Made by a program: the position numbers and the translations under genes | Shown: piece after piece, positions 36,332 to 49,370 of the stretch | How positions within the stretch are numbered: the first letter of the stretch is position 1 | Layout: every line of letters begins with the position of its first letter | Assembly: GCA_964057225.1 (NCBI GenBank) | Contig: OZ059896.1 | Location: forward strand, 8,494,001 to 8,558,000 | From: Auanema rhodensis | Lineage: Eukaryota; Nematoda; Chromadorea; Rhabditida; Rhabditidae | Reading direction: 5' to 3' | DNA: 64,000 nt | The notes under the pieces: generated by a model | The model's database searches: none | What the model was told of the DNA's origin: nothing | The model's input: only the letters and a program-made list of their open reading frames with translations

Positions 36332-38366
36332 ATGTTTAAGATGTCGAAAGATGACTCTCAACTTAATATAGGAAACGCTAAACCAGAAAACCCACTAGAA
36401 ACAGTTTCTCAAGTTTCTCTACAAATTCAAAGAGAAAAAATCAGCTTCGCTAAAACTGTATGTTTTCTTTATTTATCAATTTTTTTCAAATCATTTTCGT
36501 TTGATCCAAACATATATATTTGAACTCCCTATCCACGTGTCGTTCTTGTTTGAATTGAACAGAACAGAAAAATGTCATTATAGTAATTTTGTTTTATTCA
36601 ATCTGATTAAAGTTTCATCCTCCGCATATTCAAGTTTGAATAATGCTGTCTTTTCGCCCTTTTCTTATATTGCTTATTCGAATACAATCAAATTCAAACC
36701 AAAAGGTAGTGCTAATTAAAAAAATTTTACAATATAAGGTTCTTTATTTAAACTTTAAATATTAACAGATATGTATATTCATAAGCTCTTTACAATTTTT
36801 GTCGATGCTTTTACTCACAGCACAACAAACAGGAATGCCATTCCTCGTTCGGTCAGCTCATAAGGTGAAAACTATTAAACAGATTTGTGTTCTTTAACAT
36901 AAATATTCTCAGAATTCTTCATTTATTCCTAGTACTAGTGTATTTATGATGGAAATAATGAAGATTATCGTCTGTACAGCTTTAATCTTTTATAATTGTA
37001 ATTACAGCATGAAAGAGTAAGACAAAGTATTATAATATTATAATTCATTAATTCATTTATAGATCTCTGTTTAAACTTTATAAAAGTATCTGGCTAAATA
37101 AGCTTGAAACATTGAAAGTAATATTAAACTATTCTTTTGTTAATTTTGATAAAATGATAATTTAGGTATCTGTACCTGCTTTCATATATGCTGTTCAAAA
37201 TAATTTATTCTATATTGCTCTGGCGAATATTGATGCAACGACTTACAGTGTAAGTTTAGAAGTTTCAATAAAATAATTTTAAAAGGAATTGATTATACAT
37301 CAAATGTGTGCAAACTGTTCAGTTTTGTGATACAACGTCATTTTGATAAAAAAAGGAGTGGCATATCAATTAAAATACACACTTATAACACTAACCACAA
37401 AATCCAACACTATGCAACCTAATGTTTATCGGCGATTTTAGGTGACATATCAACTGCGCATTCTAACAACTGCCATTTTAGCTGTAGCTATATTAGGGAA
37501 AATGTTATCAGAAAAACAATGGATAGCATTGGTAATATCATTCATAGGAGTTATAATGGTTCAAGTAAGATTTATTCGGAATTCAAAGCATACGATGTTT
37601 TCAGTTAGATAAGGCATCTCCAGTTGATTTAAATGATGGAAATAAAGCTTTGGGAATTTTAAGTACATTCACTATGTGCTGGACGAGTGCCTTTGCCGGT
37701 GAATATATAAACATTTTATATCAATCAAATACTTTTTATTCGTTTCTCAGGTGTATATTTTGAAAAAATGCTGAAAAATCCATCATCAGACATGTGGATA
37801 CAGAATTTGCGTCTTAGCTTAATGACTCTCACATTCGCTACTCTAACGATGATAGCTAAAGATGGAAATAAAATATATGAAGGTTTTATACAGACAGTAT
37901 ATCATAATATTAAATGTCTTTGTCAGGTGGACTGTTTCACGGATGGACAATGCTAGTATGGATTATTACTATTATAAACTCGATTGGAGGATTAGCTGTT
38001 TCTCTGGTCATGAAATATGCTGATAATGTGAAGAAAACATATTGCCAAACTATAGCTATAGGTATATTTTCAACTGATATAATCACAATAATCACTATTA
38101 TAATTATTTTATTTTTTATTACAATAATACTTAAGCTTACAAAACTTTATTCAGGACTCACGGCTATTATTTCAATTTTTATTGGAGAACGTGTTTTATC
38201 ACCAATTTTATTAATAGGCGTATCATTTGTTATATCATCAGTTTACATTTATACATTCTACCCTCCAATTAAAACATACACACTTCTTAAAGAATGCAAT
38301 GATTCATCACTAACTATTGAAGAAGTAGATATAGAACGTGGAAAATTAGAATATCCGTTAAAATAA
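36332..38366 (+). CDS. SLC35A-type nucleotide-sugar transporter (Golgi)
   Basis: Eight or nine exons run from ATG at 36332 (a second ATG follows at 36341) to TAA at 38366, giving about 350 residues. A hydrophilic cytosolic start (MSKDDSQLNIGNAKPENPLE) is followed by about ten membrane segments. Family motifs are MEIMKIIVC, VSVPAFIYAVQNNLFYIALA, ATTYSVTYQLRILTTAILAV, LGILSTFTMCWTSAFAGVYF and GGLAVSLVMKYADNVKK. These are the most conserved blocks of UDP-galactose, UDP-GlcNAc and CMP-sugar transporters. It exchanges a nucleotide sugar for the corresponding nucleoside monophosphate in the Golgi or ER membrane. The specific sugar cannot be read. The last intron, 38062-38154, is 93 bases, in frame and without stops, so a longer isoform with 31 extra hydrophobic residues is possible. 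Confidence 0.9.
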
Positions 38367-38445
38367 TCTAGGTAAACGTATAATACTTTTACAGGTGCTA
38401 ATTATTAGCATAAAAAAGTTTAATTTAATCCCATATCAATCATAT

Positions 38446-39974
38446 ATGAGAAGTCATTATTACGGAATGTATTATAACAGCTTTTTTACATTATTCTTTT
38501 TAATATTTTATTTAATCGTTACGGTTGTAGTTGCAGCAAATACGGTAAATATTATTATCTCTTTTTGATTTAAAGTTCCAAAGATCTCATCTTTATTATT
38601 CGCGCTGTATTATTTGATTTTATAAAGAATTTAGAATTTTAAAAAATATTAATTGATTGTTCTATGTTCTTCACATGAATATTGTAGACTACAACTGGAA
38701 ATTTATCTGGAAAAGTAACTTCGAAACTTGAAAACAAAGCCAGCAAAAAGTATAACGAATTCCAAGAATGGCTAAAATGGGATGTTGAATGCAACTTCCT
38801 GACTACCTCTGAACGAGAAATTAGAGTATCGCAAGGACGTTGCCCTCCACTTACAACTACGTATGTCATATATGATATGACACTTCTGACTTGTGTTTGC
38901 AATTACCTTCAGAACTTCTGCGCCTATTATTCAAACAAATGATTTGTTTTCTTTTTTCAAACGGGCGAAACCCCCAAAGAAAAAGAAAATATCAGGATCA
39001 ATTTTCAATAGAGGATCAAAACGAAAATTACTAACATTGATTACAATGGGCAGAATATTTATTCTTAAGATAAAGTGTATCATCATCTCATTTTAGGACA
39101 ACAATCTATTGATAATATCCAGATAACAGAGAATCATGGTGACTATAATTTGATAGCTGGTACATTGTTGGAAGTTACGTGTGGATTGGATTCGCTTAAT
39201 GAAGTATCAGTATTTGTTTTTATTTCCTTTAAATATTCACAATATAGACAGCTGATATAGTTTGGTATGTTAATACCAATAAAATCGAATTGGGTTTATT
39301 AGATTGGAGAGTTACAGTTGATAACAAAAACAAACTGAGTTAGAAACTTATTATTTTTCTCCAGTTCAGTATGTTTAGGCATTTGGCCGTTAACAGTCGA
39401 AGATTCGGGTTTTTATGAATGTTCAAAAAATGGGATTCTGGAAGCTTCTGCTCATATCAGTGTTAGATCGAAAATGGTTTTAATGTCTGCTTTTCACTGG
39501 ATAACATAAATCACACATTTAGGACGCATTCATAGAAGGATTGATAAACTATTTCGTTGTTTCTATTATTTATCTTCCAATCGCAAGCATTTTATTACTG
39601 ATTACTAATAGAAGTTCTCTGGATCCTCCTCAATCCAGCTTGAAAGAGGATAGAATGGCCCTTTTTTTAGAAGAACATATCATGAAAAATGGCGCAGATG
39701 CTCGCGTATTAAACTACTTCTAACTAAAACAGTTCACTACCCAGTTAATATTCAGGAAAATATTGCCAGAGTAGTTTACGGACAAACATTAAAGAAAAGA
39801 AAAGTTGAAATAGAGAAGTCGATTATGCAAGGCTTGTCTGCCCAAGGAGGGTCAGTATTCAGAGGAAATCAGCACACAATAATGACAATACTACAACCAA
39901 CCATGGTATGTTTTCAAGCCTTTTGTATTAACGCTATCGATAGTGAAATATTGTAGGCTCCAAAGGAAAAGTAA
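38446..39974 (+). CDS. Single-pass membrane protein with one immunoglobulin domain
   Basis: About eight exons run from ATG at 38446 to TAA at 39974, giving about 330 residues. Residues 1-33 form a signal segment (FFTLFFLIFYLIVTVVVAA). A charged ectodomain stretch rich in lysine (KRAKPPKKKK) precedes a V/I-type Ig domain with the first cysteine in LEVTCGLD, the tryptophan in ADIVWYVN, and LTVEDSGFYEC near the second cysteine. One membrane segment follows (YFVVSIIYLPIASILLLI), then a cytosolic tail of about 100 residues (TLKKRKVEIEKSIMQGL) ending APKEK. One intron at about 39051-39102 uses a GC donor if my model is right, and another is only 31 bases. I do not recognise an orthologue. A cell-surface recognition role is inferred from the Ig domain alone. 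Confidence 0.7.
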
Positions 39975-40350
39975 AAGAGAGCTTGAACTATCATAAAGAT
40001 AAGTGAACAACGCAAAGTCAAGAAATAAAAATTCATAAAATTATATTATTGATTTACTTCAAAAAATTGCACGAACAGTCACGTATTTCAAATCGATGAT
40101 GGACAATATCTTAATAAAATTTCTGGTTAGTAGACTAGCTAAGGCTAATGATACAAAAATAAGGCAATAAGTGGCACACGAGGCGGAATAAATGAACAAA
40201 GTAGTTTACAACGAAACAAATAAGATAATTGAGCAGTGTACGATGCAAATGTCATCTCAATAAACATACACGACTCTTGTTAATATGAAAATGAACTTAA
40301 AAATGTCGTTAAATTCTTCCATTTATAGAAGATGTGTTATTTGGTAGTGG
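39975..40350. other. Convergent 3' region
   Basis: This is the shared 3' flank of the Ig-protein gene and nrfl-1, holding the 3' UTRs of both. No other feature is seen. Confidence 0.5.
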
Positions 40351-43300
40351 TTACATGTTACTAACAAGACGATATTTCTCATCCAGAGTCATGTTCAGGC
40401 CACGACGATCCTTCTTTGGTCTGAGACGTTCACGAGCTTCTCTAGCAGACAAGTGGAAGATGTCGTTATCATCAGTAGAGGGTGAACCTGGAACAAAGAT
40501 TATAAAACTAATAACCATATAATATACTAGCCTCTATGATGGTGGTGGTTGTAAGAAATGGGTTGATGAGTTTGCGACATAGTATCGCTATGGTTATCAT
40601 ATGTCTTCGTAATGTAAGGATCATACTAAATATTAAATATTAGGTGGTATATTGTATTAGCATATTAGTAACCAAACTTTTAAGAAGCCAACACAAAACT
40701 CAAGACATAATATAGAACTTAAAAAGTGTTAGAAACATACATTAGGCACATCAACAGCACTTTCACGACCCAATGAAACCCTGTCGAAGCTATGCTCGGA
40801 TGGAGCTCTAGAGTGCCCGTGGTGTTCGACAATAGAAGACTGTGTTTCTGTTCTTTCGGTACGAGAAAGATCAGGCGAAGTGACAACATGGTTAGTAGCG
40901 TCCAAGCCAGGTACAGCACTGAATATGGCATCCAAAAGAGCATCGTCTGAGGTGGGCCCTCCAGATATTATAGAGACAGTACGATCATACGTAACTCCTC
41001 GAGGTTCATATTGATGAACGGGTTCCTCTACTTCAATAGTAGAAAGAACTGGATGTTCTTCATGCTACAACCAAATCATATATAAATTAAAAAAAGCATT
41101 AGCAAAATAATCTATAAGCTTGCGCGGCACAAAATAGCGACATTTAACTAACCTTAATTGGAGAATCATGAATTTCTTCATCGCTAATCTGGATACTCTG
41201 AAAAAAATATATAAGAAATCAGATATTAAGACTATTCCATACATGAGGGCTGAGTTGTTTAGCAAAGCCGTTTACAGAGTAGTCAAATGAAAAAGGTTCG
41301 TTGTGTTCTTTATACCAATTATCGACTTCTTCAGAAACAACCAGCAAACTTGTTGAAAGTGGAGTCTTTTTTATGAGTTCGACAACATTCTAAAGCAACC
41401 ATTAGATCAACCATAGAGATCGATTAAACCTTATGTGTAGTGTGTGGATATATCAATGCTCCGTTAACTCCTACAATTCTCTGCCCCTTGCGAAGCCCAG
41501 CTTTGTCACCGATACCTCCTTGATCGACTGCTCCAATATAGTGGCCACGCTCTTTTTCGGCATGAAGATTGAATCCAAATTCATCGGAGGCTGAATTTTT
41601 GTCCTAAAATAGCAAAGTTCTGATTCATTGTGTTTGTAAAACGATTTTAATGTATTATAGTATGTAATCAAAGATGTGTACAAAGACATAAAACACAAAC
41701 CAGACGGCAGAGCAAAGGATACGGCTTGTCCATGTTGGAGTTATTGTCGTGAGTGGGAGGTGGAGGAGGCACGAATACAGGCTCAGAACTCTGAAGATAT
41801 TTTTTTACACATCCGGGAGATTCTCTCATCAATTGTAATCAAATCTGATCGAAATGAAATGAATACGAACTACTAATCTAACATGAGTAGTCGTATAACC
41901 TTTTAATGACTGATAGACCTACATTCTTAGAACACTAATGAAGCAACACATTTTCAAATATATAGAAAAAGATCCAATTGTATGACAGTTGGAAACATAA
42001 TCTAATAGCAGTGAAAGTTGAGTTTCAAATTTTTGATGTATACGAACAATATAATAAATACGATTTCAATCAACTGGTTCGGATTTTAATAATATATCCG
42101 AGCGTAAACTGAATCAATATCGCAAATTTGGAAAGTATGCTATAGACATGCAAAATAATAAGAAAATGAAAGATCGAAAATATTATCAGGAACCGTTGTT
42201 TTACAAGCATCAATACAGTAAAGATAATACACGTAGAGCTCGAATGTGTGCTATTGCGGGAGCTGGTAACAAAAGAGACTTAAGGGGATGAAGCTTTCAC
42301 ACCCGTGTTCGCATAGACTTACGTTAGAGACAGTTGAGTAATCAAACAAAAGCTATATTTGCATATAAACAGTTCCCCTCTCAATAACCTAATGGTAGAT
42401 ATATACGCGCGTCATAAAACTCCTATTCCTATAACATTAGGACGAAGCTAAAATTAGGGATTACCAGAAAGATGAGGCATGAAGGTTTATGTGTACCGTG
42501 TATTGAGGTGTACAAACTGATAAGACCTCTCACTTCGCATTCACAATAAAACAACAAAAATACTAATACTTACCTTCTGTGTACTATCTCTGGGGATAAT
42601 TTGAATCATTTGCTTATCGATGTTTTTTCTAGCATCATCATTCATAAGTTTCAGAAGAATGACAGAAAATAAAATAATAGCCAGAAGGAAAAGCATCTTT
42701 TACAAGTTTATAAAGACTATGTCTTCCTCATTCAAGCTTATATGCCAAGGAATAACTCAAACAATGACTAGGCGGAATGGATCAAAACTCTAAGGATGTT
42801 TAAACAAAATAGCTTTTATAACTTTCCTAAGGTGGATATGACGAAAAAGAATGACACACAGTCGCGGAGTAATCATATTTTTGACGGGTTTGGGGCATGT
42901 GCGGATCAAGACTCAAAGCGGTCAAAGGATAACCCAATGAGCAACTATATGCGTCATGCAGATGAATAACTATCAAAGCAGAAAACACAAAACGGCTTTT
43001 GAAATTAGCGTTATAAGACAAACACTTACTTGGTGTCCAGGGTAATAACTATTATTGTTGCTTGTAGAATTGGTTACGGAACGACTATTGGTCTGAAAAA
43101 TTAATAAAAACTATAAATTCAGACAATAGCTGAACCTTATCAACTCTAATAATATTCGGAAGAGAAAGCGTGACCGGAATGTCACGGTCACTATAGTACT
43201 TGCAGCCTTCTTCATCAAGAACAAGCATTTCGCAATGGGTTTGATGTTCTTTAATACGTTGGACTACCTCCAAATAGTTCAGATTAAAATGTCACGAAAT

Positions 43301-43577
43301 TTAACCTATTACTTTTTTATGATTTTCTCCTATTATGCTGTGTCCATTAACAGCAAATATTCTATCACCACTTCGAAGCCCACCGACATCAGCAGGAGAG
43401 TCCTTATCAACTAATCCAACAAATTGTCCACGTCCTTTCTCAGCATGCAAGTTGTACCCATATTCCTAAAACACAGAAACAAAGTTATAATTTTTTTTAA
43501 AGTAGCACCTCAGTTGGTGAAGATTTAGTTATGTAGCAGAGTCTTGGAGCTGGGGCATCGTCTGGTAGCTGACCCAT
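40351..43577 (-). CDS. nrfl-1: NHERF-type scaffold with two PDZ domains
   Basis: About twelve exons run from ATG at 43577 to TAA at 40351. PDZ1 (APRLCYITKSSPTE, EYGYNLHAEKGRGQFVG, DRIFAVNGHSIIGENHKKVV) and PDZ2 (DEFGFNLHAEKERGHYIG, GQRIVGVNGALIYP) have carboxylate-binding loops of the YGYNL and FGFNL type, as in NHERF1/2 and C. elegans NRFL-1. A proline-rich linker (EPVFVPPPPP) lies between them. A long hydrophilic region follows, then a C-terminal ezrin-binding-like tail (LSAREARERLRPKKD, DEKYRLVSNM). The protein links membrane transporters and receptors to ERM proteins under apical membranes. All exons around the linker are in phase 0, which allows the alternative first exon at 42574-42696 to join PDZ2. 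Very good agreement with the family makes this one of the safest calls here. Confidence 0.93.
42574..42696 (-). CDS. nrfl-1: Alternative first exon of nrfl-1 encoding a membrane anchor
   Basis: A 123-base exon encodes 41 residues. It starts ATG at 42696 and ends at a perfect GTAAGT donor. It begins MLFLLAIILFSVILLKLM, a strong hydrophobic anchor, followed by a polar stretch ending DSTQK. It lies within the intron between the exon for the PDZ1 end (down to 43033) and the linker exon at about 41805. Its phase is 0, like both neighbours, and it has its own start codon. The simplest reading is a second promoter that makes a short, membrane-tethered isoform with only PDZ2 and the C-terminal tail. 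It could instead be a signal peptide. No acceptor was identified that would make it an internal cassette. Confidence 0.6.
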
Positions 43578-46529
43578 TTTTGGTTGAATACTGAAATAAA
43601 GAAAAGAATGATACGTATTAAAAAGAAAAGTGGAAAACTTGAAATCTCGACAAAAGCATTGAACCAAACCAAAGATGATTAATCATCTCACGATAAAAAG
43701 GCACTTCATAAACAGATTGCACGCTTGGGCGCAATGGACTATTTATTACAAGCTATGATAAAAGTTTTGAAACCATGCGCTACCGTGTGAAAATAGTATT
43801 TTGTTTAAAAGTAATGATCGGAGAAATCAATGAAAAAACTGCAATAACATAGAAAGGATGAGTAGCAAAGGATAAATATTCTAAATGGCAGAGATGAGCG
43901 ATCAATTCAAGCAGATTGAACAAACAGAATAGCGTGAGATATAATGGGTGAATGTCGACAGTAATACTCCAACACAAAATAAATTATGTAAAACCGTTGG
44001 GAATAGTGCCTCCATACGATAATACCAATAAATTCAAGCTCATAGTCGAATTGAAACAAGTAATTTGAATAGGAACCTTGCTCTAAAATTCCATACATAC
44101 AACTTTTTTTCTCTAAGAGAGAACAAACACATTGAAGAACCGATTTGCCCTACCACTTCAAAGTACTCCTATAGGGACGTGGATATCTCTATCGAAAACG
44201 TTAAAGCCATTCAACAAAATAAATGAAAGTTTCCTGCCATTTGTAACTATACAACTTGACAGGTTTGAAAGATTAGCATAAGCATCTAACAGCTTACGTA
44301 CGTAACTCACAAAAATGATGAACAAGAGTAGTCGATATTGTAGTATTACTATATGAATTTAAAACTAACATGGCTACATAAACATATAATTTGAAATAAA
44401 TCCAAAAAAAAAACAAAATAAATCCGTATGTATATAACGTATGAGTTCGACGCAATATAGTGTCAATTATTGATAACGTATGTAGTTGATAACAGATTGG
44501 TTATATAGTATGAAAGATTAAGTGCAATCAGTTTTAATATGAAATAAGACCTGACATTTTGAACTAAAGATTGCTAAATAATTACTGATTTTGGAAAGAC
44601 ACCAAATAGACTGTTAGTCCTTTATTTGGTGATGGTTGGAAACACGAGAATTGGACTCATATTGAATTTCTTTAGTAATAGCGTTAAAAAAAATGAAAAG
44701 ATTGGTAAGAAAAAAAAGAAAAGTGTTGAGCAGTTCAATGCTCGTAATTACAAGCATTCAAAAAAAGGAAGTCATCTTATAAAATGCAAACGTGAACACA
44801 AATCTTAAGAAATTCATCGCATTCTCAGCTAAACTCTCAAAACCCGAAACATGCAATGAACAACCATTTCACCATAGCCAGAAACATAGAACAATCCAAT
44901 GAGTAAACGTTTAAACAAAACAAATAAGCACGGACAGGTCATCAGAGGTCACCAACGATACAGGCTTTGTAATTATAATACAAGATCGAGAAAGTTTCTG
45001 TTTCGTTCTCGATCAAGTAAAATAAGTTCCACAAATAAATCACAAATCTACTGAATTAGTATCATACAACCCCAAACTGAATGCATAATTAAATAGCCGT
45101 ATGTACGATTAGAAAAACTCCAAATATTATACAGGCATTGGAACAAAATGAAGCAAACAGGTGCCACTCAATGAGAAAAACCACTTTTTAACGAACTTCA
45201 GAATTCTTCTTCATAGTATAGATAATTGAAATAGAGATTGAAAACAATAAGAAAACACGTGAAATAGAAAAATATGTGATATAGGTGGTACTATATCGAT
45301 TCGAATATATTCAGTCAATACTAAGTAAAAAATTTACAACCCTTCATGGTGAAAAGTGACATAGCATAACTATCAATATTTATCAGACTGTCAACAATCG
45401 ACCTACGACTAAGCTGGTACAAAAAGATGAGCGAATAGGGTATGTTGGCCTAATCTGGTTGTTAGCCACAGGTTGTAGCGCATAAGCGAAAACCGGTCGA
45501 TGACATAATCTTGTTAAAAAGAAAAGTTTAAATTTGAGAAAGAAGTTGCGAAGAATATGTTCTTCTTGTAATATATGATGTTATATAAGCTGGGGCAATA
45601 CCATGAGATAACGAATAATGGTCTATAGATAACCACACTACAAAAAAAATAAAAGTATAGAATCTGAAGATATTTGAATAAAAATTAACTTTTTAAGATT
45701 CGGGTGAATAACTCTTGAAATCTTTTCTTGTGAGATTTTTATGTTGAATGACTAGTTTATAAAAGAACGGGCAATTATATAAGGCGATGTATATACACTC
45801 AAGGATACAAAATGAACGAACAGCGGAATTTATGAATTAAAATTCTATGAATTGAAAAAAACCTCTTTAAGAAGCTCCTCAATACAAAACCCTGGCGTTC
45901 CTTTCTTTTTATTCACTATTAGTTTTGTCGCCCCCCCCCCCACACTTTGTTATCAGACATATCTAATGAATCCATAGTTTTAGTTAGAATGCCCACAGCA
46001 AGAATTCCGATCAAAGGTAACACTTTTGCAGATATGATATATGTTAAATAACTGCATGGGATTAAAAAACGAGAAGATGAGATTATTACTTTTGTAATTC
46101 AAATAGGTCATAACAGTTCTTGTAAAAAAATAATCATCGATATTACATATATAATTTCAATCAAGCAAATATTATTAACATTTTCATCGGTTACAAAAAG
46201 CAAAACAAATGCGTGCAAATATAGTCATGACACATGAGATCACCTAATACATTTTTGCATTGTGCACAAGTACTTGCTCGTTCATAATACTGTTGCTATA
46301 AAACAGCAATACGTAGTCAGTAACATAAATTCACTACATAAAAATTCTATCTTCATAGGATAAGATTACCAGTTAAGAAACTTTGCGAGAATTACCAGTA
46401 TGACTAAAATGCAAGTAAATGGAATAACTAGTTGCAAAAGAAATAATCACAAGAATAATTAAATCTAATACCAATATCTACAATAACCATATCATGCTGA
46501 TAAGGCTTAATATGGAAGGAAACATGCAG
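43578..46529. other. Long intergenic region between nrfl-1 and the Myt1 kinase
   Basis: This 2.95 kb is likely the promoter side of nrfl-1 and the 3' flank of the kinase. It has a run of C at about 45930-45941. Further distal first exons of nrfl-1 could lie here, but I cannot identify one. The frame at 44626-44808 is lysine-rich and has no supporting features. Confidence 0.5.
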
Positions 46530-49209
46530 TTATTCTTCAGCTGAACTAGTCGAGTCGCAAATCTAAAACCAATCAAATAAGAAAAAAAATAATGAGTAAT
46601 AGTTACCCTTCGACTTTTCTGCCTTATGGATTTGCGAGTTGTCTGCTTAGAATTATCTTCAAGATCAAGACACTCACTTGATTGGGAAGGAGAATCTAGT
46701 AAGTTCCAGTTAATTCTAGGAATTGGCCTTACTTTCCCGAATCGCACTCTTTCCCGAAGTGGAACTCTTTCAGGTACCACACGATAACATCTAAGTTAAT
46801 ATTTTAAACTCTATAGGAGTGCTTAAAACTTACTTATATAAACGACATCGCTCATTGTCCAATTCATCTTCATCAAAAGTGTCACCAAACAAATCACGAG
46901 TTGGAGACCAATCGCCTGAAGCCAATTCCCTGAATTTTATATTATAATATATATCAACAATCTAGATTTTTTACCTTGCCGCTTGTCGTGAGATAGCACC
47001 ACAGTGATGGACTACATAATCTCCAGCTGGTACTTCCGGTGATGTTCTTCTAGAAGGAACTAGTTACTGATTTATTAGTAAGAAAAAACTTACAACTCCA
47101 TTTGGTCAGATACTGAATTTTCGGGACTACAGCTTTGATCATCTGATGATGATCGAGTGTCATCATCAAATAAGCACCTCGATCTTTGTCGGGCTTGAGA
47201 ATACGGAGATAAACCATATCTGTTTCGAACAGGGTAAGCACTTTTGGTTTGTCTTTCCTCAAAATCCGGTTGCAAATCTAAACTTTTACAATTATTAATT
47301 TCATTAGTAAAAAAGGCTGAACCATAATTATTGAAACTCCAGTCGGCATTGTCTTGGGTGCTATCGAGATCGAAATCCATTTTTTCTGGGGAAAGACCAT
47401 TCTGAAAAAAAAACGTTAAATACAAAAATCGAAAATAGTGCTAACCAGGTCTCCGGCGAATAAAGAACTTCTTCTACAAACTTCATTTTTCTCTCGCTTG
47501 AGGGCTTCAAATAGCATAGCACCCCACGTTTTTAACAAGCTACAGAACGCAGCAAACCATAACCACAGCACATGAATACAGTTTAGAGTCGAGGATTTCT
47601 GGAATGGCCAGAATAGAGTCAAATAAAGAGACCCATCAAACGAGAAGAAAGCTTGTGATATTCTGCCATTCTCCCCCCACCCCCCTTCCCCATGCCCAAT
47701 AATACTCTACTCCCACATAACGCTTTTTAGATTTATGAAAATACTCACCGCATTTATCATCCTTAATTGCATTTTCCTCTCTCGCATTCGACAAGATACA
47801 GCATCATCATTGACAAGCTGGGTTGTTGTGGGACGTTCCACAGGATTGGGTGATAACATTAAGAGTATCAACCTCTTCATTTCACTGGGTACACCTAGAG
47901 AACATTATCATTATTAAATTAAATTTTTTCACAAGCACCTCTTAGATATCGTTCTGGTATGTCGCCACCCCGGAGTTCATGCCATTCAGCTCCTTGGGAA
48001 GGCAAATGAATTCCAGTAGCAACCTGCACATTTAAAAATTAGCAAAAACTATTTCGCAAAATCTACTTACTTGGAGTATCGTTATTCCTAAACTAAATAT
48101 ATCAGCCGCTTTGGTGGGGGCACTATTTAAAACTTCGGGAGCGAGATACTTACTGTCACCTTCTTCGGCAGTATTCATCTGGTCCTAAAGAAATAGGCAA
48201 AATAAAATTTAAAAAATGAATAGCCAAACCCTCATTAGATCAAACATCAATCCAAAATCTCCTAACTTGCAAACATTTTCTTCGGTTAATAGTACATTAT
48301 CTGGTTTAATATCCAGATGTATAAGGTTACTGCTGTGTAAGTGGTCAAGAGCCTAAGGTGAAATACAATTAAAAATAAGAAGGAATTAAAACGTACACTT
48401 AATAAATCCATAAAACAATTCCATACAACATCAATAGGGGTTTTTCCTTCACAAAAAGTAGACAGGTTAGTTTTGCAAAGTTCTGTTTGCATATACAGTC
48501 TCCCTCTAAACGTCAAGATTAATGTTCATTTTCTTTTTGATATACTTACTTTTCTTCCCATGCACGATAAAATCGTAATAGATTAGGATGAGGATGTAAC
48601 ATTTCATGTTTTTCCACTTCCCTTATCCTAAGCAGACGGTCCGAATTATTTCGGAAAGTTTCGATGGCGCACTTTACTGCATATCGTTTGCCATCCTCTT
48701 TAGAGTAGACTCCATAAACCTTAATTTTTCTTCTTAAATTTAAAGGTTAAAAAAAGGTACCTCTCCAAAAGATCCGGAACCCAACATAGTTTCTGTTGCA
48801 AAACATTGATCAAAATAAGAAGCATTCTTTTTGCTATCATAGCAAGGACTACTCATGGGACCTAAAGTTCTTATCATAAGATTTAAGACCACAAAAGAAA
48901 CAATTACATCCATTAGTTTCAGGTTGTTTAAATGATATCCTAGTAGGTCTTTGAGCGCAAAATCGCCTAGAACTATACCTAACAATAGCGGGAGCTGTTC
49001 TTGCTACCCGAGAAGCAGAAAAATTTAGTCTCGAAGGAGTACCTCTCGCCTATACACGAATGGTAAAAATTATATGAAAAACTACAAAAAACCTTTCTAG
49101 TTGACAAAGGTGAATCAAAATTCAACATAACAGATTTACGTGGAGAAGGTGATCGAAGCATCACATCTTCGTCCAAGCACGAAGACTTATGCGAAGGCGT
49201 TAACGTCAT
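46530..49209 (-). CDS. wee-1.3: Myt1-type membrane-associated Cdk1 inhibitory kinase
   Basis: About fourteen exons run from ATG at 49209 to TAA at 46530, giving about 620 residues. The N-terminus carries SP/TP sites ([16 protein letters not shown]). The kinase domain has the glycine loop LGSGSFGEV, the lysine in RYAVKCAIE, the Wee/Myt-specific catalytic loop [13 protein letters not shown], and the DFG motif in [11 protein letters not shown]. The activation-segment end [13 protein letters not shown] and [18 protein letters not shown] complete it. Leucine after the catalytic histidine, instead of arginine, is typical of Wee1 and Myt1. C-terminal to the kinase, [21 protein letters not shown] is a membrane segment, as in Myt1, which sits on ER and Golgi membranes. 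The tail is rich in Ser and Arg. Role: phosphorylates Cdk1 on Thr14 and Tyr15 to hold cells, notably oocytes, before M phase. Confidence 0.9.
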
Positions 49210-49370
49210 GAGTATGACCGCCTCGAAATTCAAAACTGAAAAAATGAAAGATTTTTAAAAATACTGTTAATTTAATTTAATTTTCAGAATATATTAATAA
49301 ATATAATCAATAATGTATAAAAAATATAGCGTTCATAAATATTCGGTGAAACTGCATTTGAACGCTAGTA

